Shown here: piece by piece, positions 56,985-64,000 of the stretch
Numbering within the stretch: position 1 is the first letter of the stretch
Layout: each line of letters begins with the position of its first letter
From: Diorhabda sublineata
Lineage: Eukaryota; Arthropoda; Insecta; Coleoptera; Chrysomelidae
NCBI RefSeq assembly: GCF_026230105.1
Contig: NC_079484.1
Location: 11,361,805 to 11,425,804 of the forward strand
Reading direction: 5' to 3'
Length of the DNA stretch: 64,000 nucleotides
Notes under the pieces: model-generated
Seen by the model: only the letters and a program-made list of their open reading frames with translations
What the model was told of the DNA's origin: nothing
Databases searched by the model: none
Made by a program: the position numbers and the translations under genes

Positions 56985-59900
56985 TTACAATAAGTGTTCA
57001 AAATGAGTACCATTCACTTCCATACAATGGTATAATGTTGAGAATTGATCAATTGACAGCTGACCCGAACCCAACCCAACCTTGACCCTATCCAACTTCA
57101 CACTATACTTTTGTTTTATATAGAGTCAAAGTTGATAATTATGTATTCTAATGTATTCTGATTTTATTAAAAATTAGTAGGCGATAAGCACCTTTTGACA
57201 GTTTCATGAAATAGTGACACGAGCGAAAAGAAAGGCAAAAGAAAAACGTGCTCCGAAATTGTTATTCCGTTATTATTGTTATTTGAACGCACTTTTGAAA
57301 TCCTGTTCAATAAATCGAACATTGATCAAGATTGGACTCAATTTATTTGCAGCTACAAACCCAAAACCCACTGTAAATGAAACAACAGGTTATGGGCCCA
57401 GGGCAGCTGTAAAAGGGTTTTGTTGTAAATAAAGCCAGGAAAGCGACGGCGAAGTCCAGAAAGCAGTTCAAAACGTCAGTCAGTCTCGCAGTCAGGCACG
57501 CAGTCAGACGACCACATCCGGCTCGCACAGCAAGTCAACGTTGAACAACGCACACGCAAGTCGTTTTAAGTCAGAAAATCGCCACGAAAGATTGTAAATT
57601 CATTTTGTTTATTTAAAAAAAATTGTCAGAAGCCAGTCAAATTGTAGAATTTAAATGCAAAATGGATACTGTAAAATCTCAGTTGGAGATGTTAAGTGAA
57701 GATAGTCAGGGGAATGTCAATTTTATTTCTTGGCGATTTAAATTAAACCTAGTACTTAAGAACAAAGACCTGTTTGAGATTGTATCAGGCACGAAAGTCA
57801 GACCAGCAGGTGCTGCGTCAGATGCAACTGTTTCAGCTTGGACCAAGAAAGATGTCGAAGCTCAAACACTGATAGGTTTAAATGTAAACAGTAAGATAGC
57901 TAACAAAATTGCTAATTGTAAAACTTCCAAAGACATGATAGACAAATTAGTTAGTTTATATGGTACAAAGACTGATGTAACTTTAGAAACGTCCCGAATC
58001 AAATTCTTTACCTTTGAGTATGATGAGAGCAAGTCAGCAATAGAGAACTGTATGGAGAGGAATTGTCAACTGAAAATGATCCAATGAGAGAAAGTTGGGT
58101 CATGACGAGGATTTTGAGTGTCTTACCGCCAAAACTGGCACATTTCAGAACTGCGTGAACGGGACACACTCATCAAACGTCTGAGACTTGAGGACGAGCA
58201 GCTTAGAGAACCGACGACAAACGCAGAGGGCAGTACCAGCAACGCTCTCATGGCAAAACGTGGAAAACAAGGGCAGTCGTCGAGCAAGCAGGACAAGTCA
58301 CAGTTCACAAATGTGGGAAGCCAGGTCACGTGATCAAGGAGTGCAGAGGAAAGGCATGTCAGAAGTACATTGAGTATTGCAAGAAGAAATACTCATGTAA
58401 CAATTGTAAGCAGAAAGGCCACTTCGCAAAGGATTGTCCATCCTGAGAAGAAGGAAATAAGTCAGCAAATGGAAAACCCAAGAAGGCATTTTTGACCACA
58501 GCTCTCTCGACAGTGGACAACGACATCTCGCAGGACAGGGCAACTTCATGGTATCAAGACAGTGGAGCCAGTCAACACATGACGTCTCATCCAGAATGGT
58601 TTGTACAGCTTGTCGAGCTGGACGAGCCAATCCCAATTGTGATCGGAGATTCAACTAGGCTAGATGGCGTTGCAGTCGGGAACATTGAGATGGAGGCTTT
58701 TGATGGTCAAAAGTGGTATCCAGTGGTACTTGAAGATGTGATCTATGTACCAAATCTCAACTTTAATCTTTTCTCAGTCAGTCAGATGTTAGACAAGGGA
58801 CATGTACAGAAGGCAGATGAAAACGAGTCGATATTCCATTGTAAGAAAAGCAACGAGGTTGTGGCAGTAGCAAGGCGCAAAGGAAATTTATACAAAATGA
58901 TGCTCAGAAGAGAAGGACAGGAAGAAGAGGCAAGTTTGATGGTTCAGTCGATCAAAGTATGGTATGAAAGACTCGCCCATCAAAACGTGAAGTATGTGAG
59001 GGACATACTGAAAAGGAAAGGGATCAAGTATGTTGATGACTGGAATAATTATGTGTGCACAGGGTGCGCATATGGCAAGCAACATCGATCCGCACATCCG
59101 AACAATCCCAAGACAGCCCAGCAGCCGTTAGATCTTGTTCATATCGACATTGGAGAGATGAACATCCCATCCCTGGGAGGAGCAAAGTATTGGCTAATGT
59201 TGAAGGACGACTTCACTCACTACCGAAGCTGTTATTTCATGAGGACGAAAAGTGAGGCCCCTGAGAAGATTGCCAGCTACCTGAGACTTGTAGAAAATCA
59301 ACTAGGAAGGAGAGTGAAGAGCCTGAGATCGGACAACGGCACGGAACTGAAGAATGCAAAAACGAAAGAACTCATGGACAAGTTGGGAATCTTTCACACC
59401 TTTACGAATGTACACACGCCAGAGCAAAATGGAAGGGTTGAAAGAGAAATGAGAACTATTGTCGAAGCAGCCAGGGCAGCGATACATGAAGATGGATTGA
59501 ACGAGAAACTATGGGCAGAGGCAATGAACCACGTGATCTTCACGATCAACCAGACAGGAACCAACAACGTACCAGGAAAGAGTCCAGCAGAATTGTGGTT
59601 TGGAAGGAAAATGAAGATTGAGAAACTACCTTTTGGCTGTGAATGTTATGTGCTGACCCAAGCACAAAAGAGAGGCAAAATAAATAGAAAATCAGAAAAG
59701 GGAATTCTGGTTGGCTATGACATTGATTCGCCCTGTTACAGGATTTACATGAAAGAGAAAAGAGAGGTCATTACTTCAGACAATGTAATCTTCGAAGAGG
59801 AGAGGATACGACAGAGGCAAGAAGTTGAGACATCGGCAACAGAGGGTACACTTGAGAAGAAAGAAGAAAGCAGCAGTGAGTCAGACGAAGAAGAAGACAA

Positions 59901-62893
59901 CTGGACGACTGGAGAAAGTGCTGAAGAGGAAAGTGAGTACGAAAGTGGGACACAACCGCCAGAAGAAGAGCCAGGAAGGAGAAGTTTGCGAGATCGTCGA
60001 ACTTTGCAACCACCACCGAGACTGAAAGACTATGTACTTAATAACAGACATGGAGGAATGAGCGCAAAAGTAGCCATGATTGGTGAAGCTGAAGACATTC
60101 CGGTGAGTCAGGCACTTAAAGATGAAAAGTGGAGAAAAGCAATGCAGGAGGAGTACGACTCACTAATGGAAATGAAAACTTGGGAACTGGTGGACTGCCC
60201 TGAAGGAGTGAAACCTATCACATGTCGGTGGGTACTTCGAGAGAAAGCAGATGGAAGATACAAGGCCAGACTCGTAGCCAGAGGATTTGAACAGAAGGAA
60301 AGAGTGGACTACAATGAAACATTCAGCCCAGTAGCCCGCCATGCATCGATTCGACTACTACTAAGTCACGCAGCGTCAAAGAAAATGAAGTTGGTATCGT
60401 TCGATGTGAAAACGGCATTCTTGTATGGAAATCTGGAACAAGTCATCTACATGAATCAGCCTGAAGGATTCGACGATGGATGAGGTAAAGTTTGCAGGTT
60501 GGATAAGAGTCTTTACGGACTCAAGCAAGCCCCAAAGATGTGGAACGAGAGAGTCACTACACACTTTGTAAAGAAAGTTGGCCTGATCAACGCAGATGAC
60601 GACCCGTGTATTTACTACACCAAGGACAAGAGCATTATGCTCTCACTCTTCGTGGATGATGGACTGATAATTGGGAAAGATGAAAAGAGAATATACAGAC
60701 TTTTGAAGGAAATAAGCAAGGAGTTTCAGATCACTTACAGTGAGAAAGTTCAGGACAAGTTGACGTACTTGGGCATGGAAATCAAGGTCGACAAAGATGG
60801 AATCAGCCTCGGTACACGGAGAAGATCTTGAGGAGGATGAAACTCGAACAGTGCAACCCAGCATCCACACCAATTGAGCAAGGAATGATCACCAAGAAAA
60901 CAGATTTCAAGAACGACGAGGCACTACCGGCGAAGAACAACTATCGCGAGGCGATAGGGAGTTTGTTGTACCTCGCTACAATATCTCGACCAGACATCAG
61001 TTTCGCCGTGAACTACCTCAGTCGATTCTGCAACAATCCCATGAAAAGCCATCAGGCGATGGTGAAACGTGTATTCCAGTACTTGAGAGGGACAGCGACA
61101 GCAGGAATCTACTTCGGAGGAGGCAAAGAACTCGTAGCATACACCGATTCAGACTTCGGAGAGACCCTGAGACAGGAAAGTCGACAAGTGGAGTATTTTG
61201 TAGTTTGGTACTCACAGAAGCAGCGTTTGGTAGCGACTTCAACCGCAGAAGCCAAGTACCGAGCCGCAGTGTCTGTGATTGGAGATGTGTGCTGGATCAA
61301 GAGACTCGCACTGGAACTTGGTATCCTGGCAAATGATCAGCCGATCACTCTGAAAATCGACAACATGTCAGCGATTCACATGTTACAGAATGCACACGAA
61401 GGAAAGACAACCAGAGGCAAGAGACACATTGAGATACCACGAAAACACATTCAGCAACACGTCGGCAACACTGTGACACTGCAACACGTGCAGCAAACAG
61501 ATTGCAGACATTTTCACAAAAGCACTCAACAGAAAAGTTTTTGAGACACTTCGCTGTACATTGATCAAGGAGGAGTGTTGAGAATTGATCAATTGACAGC
61601 TGACCCGAACCCAACCCAACCTTGACCCTATCCAACTTCACACTATACTTTCGTTTTATATAGAGTCAAAGTTGGTAATTATGTATTCTAATGTATTCTG
61701 ATTTTATTAAAAATTAGTAGGCGTTAAGCACCTTTTGACAGTTTCATGTAATAGTGACACGAGCGAAAAGAAAGGCAAAAGAAAAACGTGCTCCGAAATT
61801 GTTATTCCGTTATTATTGTTATTTGAACGCACTTTTGAAATCCTGTAAATGAAACAACATATAATCTATTTTGAAATGCCTCTCTGACATTGCTTAATAC
61901 GGCTGGATTTAATTGTCGACATTCATTTTCTATCCTCTCTCGTAAATCATCCAGATATTCTGGTTGGGTAGCATAAACTTTTGTTTTTAAATACCCCCAT
62001 AAAAAGAAGTCTAGGGGTGTTAAATCCGGTGACCTAGGTGGCCACTCCATCATCTGCCCCCTTCTACCTATCCAACGAGCGGGGAATGTTTCGTTTAAAA
62101 ATTGTCGGACAGGCATAGCATAGTGTGGGGGAGCTCCGTCTTGTTGAAATACCAGTAAATCTTCGGAAAGGTTATCATCATTTTCTATTATTGTTGTAAT
62201 ACGTAGGTCAACCCCTTCCCTGAGTAACTCAAGATATGATTCACCATTTAAATTTCCGTTGATGAAGAAAGGTCCGACAATGTGGTCACCTAGGATACCA
62301 CACCAAACGTTTAACTTTTGGGGATGTTGTGTATGGAATTCACGCATAATATGTGGATCACTTTCAGCCCAATATCTACAATTATGCCTACTTACTAAGC
62401 CATTTAATGACCATGAGCATTCATCAGAAAAGCAAATATTGTTTAACAATTGTGGGTTGTTATTGATAATTTGCGTCATTGATTCGCAAAACTCTAGACG
62501 ACGATCAAAATCATCTTCATTCAACTCGTGCACCAACTTAACTTTGTATGAGTGGTACTTGAATTTATGTAGAACTCGGAAAACTGTAGAAGATGAAACA
62601 CCGATCGCTCTACTTATTGTTGACAACGATTGGGGTTGTTGAGCCTCTAAGCTGACTTGCCCTAAAATTGCCACTTGGATTGCTTCGTTATTTACGAGTC
62701 CCTCTCGCTTATGCACTTTATTGCAAACAGACCCTGTTGTGGTAAATTTCTCCATCAGTTGAATTACATACTTATGAGTTGCATGTCTTCCGTCATGTAA
62801 TTCGTTAAATATTCTAACAGCAGCTCTTGCACAATTATTATTTTGGTAGTATAAACCTACAATTTCAATTCTTTCTTGCAAAGAGTAAACCAT
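56985..62893 (-). CDS. DUF4817-type transposase, split by the copia insertion
   Basis: It cuts and pastes the element by acting on its long TIRs. The start ATG at 62893 (MVYSLQERIEIVGLYY) follows an in-frame TTG-initiated extension that is unlikely to be used. An N-terminal helix-turn-helix (DUF4817, about residues 1-110) is followed by ICFSDECSWSLNG (first Asp), LLVFQQDGAPPHYA (second Asp) and WPPRSPDLTPLDFFLWGYLK (third Asp, 42 residues later). The frame runs without a stop to the copia border at 61860, where it enters the 3' LTR and ends about 19 codons later. The remaining codons, ending HFEHLL, lie beyond the copia at 56985-57030. Counting one copy of the target duplication gives about 359 residues in one frame, so the copia is the only visible lesion. 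Confidence 0.88.
57031..57035. repeat. Target-site duplication of copia (left), TATAA
   Basis: TATAA precedes the 5' LTR and is repeated at 61860-61864 after the 3' LTR, matching the 5-bp duplications of copia elements. Confidence 0.95.
57036..57387 (+). repeat. Copia 5' LTR (352 bp)
   Basis: Begins TGTTGAGAATTGATC and ends AAATGAAACAACA, the inverted TGTTG/CAACA pair. A TATATA box lies at about 57116-57122 and AATAAA at about 57310-57315, marking U3 and R. Aligned with the 3' LTR it differs by four substitutions and contains 68 bp the other lacks. Confidence 0.95.
57388..57402 (+). promoter_or_regulatory. Copia primer binding site (half initiator-Met tRNA)
   Basis: Directly after the LTR, GGTTATGGGCCCAG matches the primer site known for Drosophila copia, complementary to an internal part of initiator methionine tRNA rather than its 3' end. 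Confidence 0.85.
57662..58446 (+). pseudogene. Copia gag (broken)
   Basis: Starts at ATG 57662 (MDTVKSQLEMLSEDSQGNVN); a TTG upstream is in frame but unlikely. The capsid-like part stays open to a TGA at 58085. The frame then shifts (RESWVMTRILSVLPPKL), stops at 58156, resumes with TLIKRLRLEDEQLRE and shifts again to two CCHC zinc knuckles (CGKPGHVIKEC, then CNNCKQKGHFAKDC, about 58305-58440), ending at TGA 58444. It is a nucleocapsid-type gag with at least two frameshifts and two in-frame stops. Confidence 0.85.
58447..60837 (+). pseudogene. Copia pol: protease, integrase, reverse transcriptase (one internal stop)
   Basis: Protease: WYQDSGASQHMT (active-site DSG at about 58558). Integrase zinc module: WYERLAHQN with CTGCAYGKQHRSAH (HHCC, about 58960-59095). 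Integrase core: VHIDIGEMN, LRSDNGTELKN and HTPEQNGRVERE (D, D, E, about 59135-59450). A very acidic stretch (about 59860-60000) links to RT: WVLREKADGRYKARLVARGF, VKTAFLYGNLE, then a TGA at 60481 in frame, then DKSLYGLKQAPKMWNERV and SLFVDDGLIIG (xVDD box, about 60645). A frameshift occurs at about 60820. A frame of 663 codons up to 60481 remains open, so decay is limited. Confidence 0.93.
60828..61556 (+). pseudogene. Copia pol: RT end and RNase H (shifted frame)
   Basis: From NPASTPIEQG to YREAIGSLLYLATISRPDIS and AVNYLSRFCNNP (RT connection), AYTDSDFGE and STAEAKYRAAV (RNase H catalytic residues, about 61138-61270), and KRHIEIPRKHIQQHV. A second frameshift at about 61495 moves the last residues (ADIFTKALNRKVFE) into another frame. 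The usual D of the TDADWAG motif is present as DSD. Confidence 0.85.
61568..61575 (+). promoter_or_regulatory. Copia polypurine tract
   Basis: AGGAGGAG-type purine run directly before the 3' LTR, the plus-strand primer site. Confidence 0.8.
61576..61859 (+). repeat. Copia 3' LTR (284 bp, internally deleted)
   Basis: Identical to the 5' LTR except for four substitutions and a 68-bp deletion between two CTGT repeats. The deletion removes the AATAAA-containing part (57306-57373 equivalent). Confidence 0.95.
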
Positions 62894-63410
62894 TTCAGAG
62901 AAACAAAATAAATAATGTATCAAATTACACTATCAATAGTGACTACAAATTCTAGTTGACAATGTCAAACTTTAATAAAAAGTAGAGTTTTTTTTGTTTG
63001 GATTTTTTAAGTAGAATAAATAGCACAGTTAAAAAGATTAAAGAGTTTGAACTGTTGTACAATCCATTTTAGTACAGGCAAATAAGGTGAAAGTAAATAA
63101 TAAGTAAAATTTGTGCTCTTAAAAGAAAAATTGTTTATCTCATAAACTAACCACTTTAACCTACAAGTATTATACATTTTTGAAATCAGCTCAAAGAGGA
63201 GTATCCAAATTTTACATAAAAAATATGAAAAGTAATTTAAAAAAATAAAGGGGATGCTGCTAGGGGTGAGGGGGTGGCTTTTCCAGTAAGTTTAAATAAG
63301 CCATAATGCTTGCCCCTTCCAACATAAATTGATGTGTTTTTGGATTTTTTCTAAATACCAGTATTACAAAAGTTATTAAAGGTGGATACTTTTATCTGAA
63401 AAGCACTGTA

Positions 63411-63504
63411 TAAGTTTTATTGTGTAAGTAACACAAACCAATAGTTTCTTGTTTTCATTTATATTTAACGTCCGGTGACGTATACAGGCTGCTTTTAATG
63501 CATA
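63411..63504. other. Spacer between transposon end and right outer arm
   Basis: About 95 bp without coding resemblance. It would be where an N-terminal part of the PIN-like gene should lie if the outer element were complete, but none is seen. Confidence 0.4.
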
Positions 63505-63775
63505 TTATGTAAAATATGAATTTTCTAATGATTAAAACCGCGATATCTCACGAATGGTGAGTCGTAAAAGAAAAAGTGACTAGACCATTTTTGTAGAAAA
63601 TTGTATGATCTACAACTTTTGTCTGACATACTTTCACGATAATGCTTACTGTTTTCAAGAAAAATGGAAAAACCTTAATTTTGTACTTTTGACCTTGAAT
63701 AAAATTTTTTGCAGAAGTAGGATCGAAGGGAACTTATTTTATATGACTTATTTTTGTCTATTTTGACTGGATTAA
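63505..63775. repeat. Right arm of the outer inverted repeat
   Basis: Inverted counterpart of 54946-55265; see that entry. Beyond 63775 the similarity fades and the window ends in AT-rich sequence with no feature. Confidence 0.8.
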
Positions 63776-64000
63776 ATATGAATTTAATCGTATACTCTTG
63801 CTGATAGTAAGGCATTTTTATTGCATTCTTCCAATATCCAGATAATATCAATAATTTCATCACTAGTCAAATTCCTCGAGACACCAAAAAATGTACTAAA
63901 CCGCTAAATTAAATCAACTATAATAAACTTATTGACATGTCATGTCATTGTCAAATATCAGTTTTTGACCAATAAATCATAGCAAATTCATACACACAGC

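Larger units (their letters stand above)
57036..61859 (+). mobile_element. Copia-family LTR retrotransposon (4.8 kb), nested and inactive
   Basis: Two LTRs, a half-tRNA primer site, gag and pol in copia order (protease, integrase, RT, RNase H), a purine tract AAGGAGGAG before the 3' LTR and a TATAA duplication. It lies in the plus orientation, opposite to the transposase it interrupts. Frameshifts and stops in gag and pol mean it cannot move by itself, despite the young look of its LTRs. Confidence 0.95.
56585..63408 (-). mobile_element. Long-TIR DUF4817 (Tc1/mariner-superfamily) transposon, interrupted by copia
   Basis: Terminal inverted repeats of about 394 bp (56585-56979 and 63015-63408) begin CAGTGCTTTTCAGATAAAAG and differ at about five positions. 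TA flanks both ends (56583-56584, 63409-63410), the mariner-superfamily target. Without the copia insertion the element would be about 2.0 kb with a single transposase gene. Low TIR divergence points to recent mobility. Confidence 0.9.

Noticed and set aside
57214..57432. Plus frame through the copia 5' LTR
   Set aside because: It lies in LTR and primer-site sequence. Copia gag begins later at 57662.
59771..60025. Frames on both strands overlapping the copia acidic linker
   Set aside because: They are shadows of the pol frame, which has all expected motifs.
1..64000. Search for tRNA, rRNA, CRISPR or prokaryotic operons
   Set aside because: None was recognised. The sequence has spliced animal genes and eukaryotic transposons throughout.

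Overview
This window looks like AT-rich nuclear DNA from an insect or another arthropod. It has two spliced animal genes with GT-AG introns. The rest is dominated by arthropod-type mobile elements: mariner, long-TIR DUF4817-type Tc1/mariner relatives, P-like, hAT, RTE- and Jockey-like LINE pieces, a Ty3/gypsy piece and a copia-family LTR element with the half-tRNA primer site typical of insect copia. The order of insect cannot be fixed from the sequence. I saw no bacterial genes, rRNA, tRNA or CRISPR.

Host genes. (1) Plus strand, 8001-23663: the catalytic half of an inositol-1,4,5-trisphosphate 3-kinase (IP3K) in five phase-0 exons (8001-8177, 14889-15092, 20212-20463, 21094-21165, 23388-23663) with a poly(A) signal at 23753. 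Its N-terminal exon(s) were not found and are probably upstream. Its introns are loaded with transposon debris. (2) Plus strand, 37138-39338: a compact four-coding-exon chromatin gene of the SAMD1 type, with two winged-helix domains, an AT-hook, a small Cys cluster and a C-terminal SAM domain. A probable untranslated first exon ends near 36849. A decayed copy of part of its exon 2 lies 4.5 kb upstream. (3) On the minus strand inside IP3K intron 1 there is an isolated first coding exon (13320-13377) with a TATA box and a splice donor. It is framed by an 18-bp inverted repeat and is probably part of a deleted transposon.

Mobile-element layout. 1.2-2.3 kb mariner; 5.2-5.95 kb RTE-type RT; 8.6-9.8 kb IS630-like DDE transposase relic; 10.6-11.9 kb mariner; 15.5-16.2 kb foldback element; 18.8-19.8 kb RT relic; 21.9-23.2 kb two transposase relics; 26-32.5 kb hAT, LINE, DUF4817 and KRBA2/Ginger-like relics; 33.1-34.7 kb a MITE with 8-bp target duplications and a second copy split by a shortened mariner; 34.7-35.4 kb P/THAP relic; 39.7-42.5 kb Jockey and gypsy relics; 45.9-46.9 kb shortened P-like element carrying THAP exons; 48.6-48.9 kb MITE; 51.1-52.2 kb mariner.

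The last 9 kb (about 54.9-63.8 kb) is a Russian-doll nest. An outer pair of inverted arms encloses a decayed PIN-like/CXC gene. Inside is a long-TIR DUF4817 transposon (56585-63408) whose only visible coding lesion is the copia element (57036-61859, TATAA duplication) inserted in it. The two copia LTRs differ at four sites plus a 68-bp deletion in the 3' LTR that removes its AATAAA.
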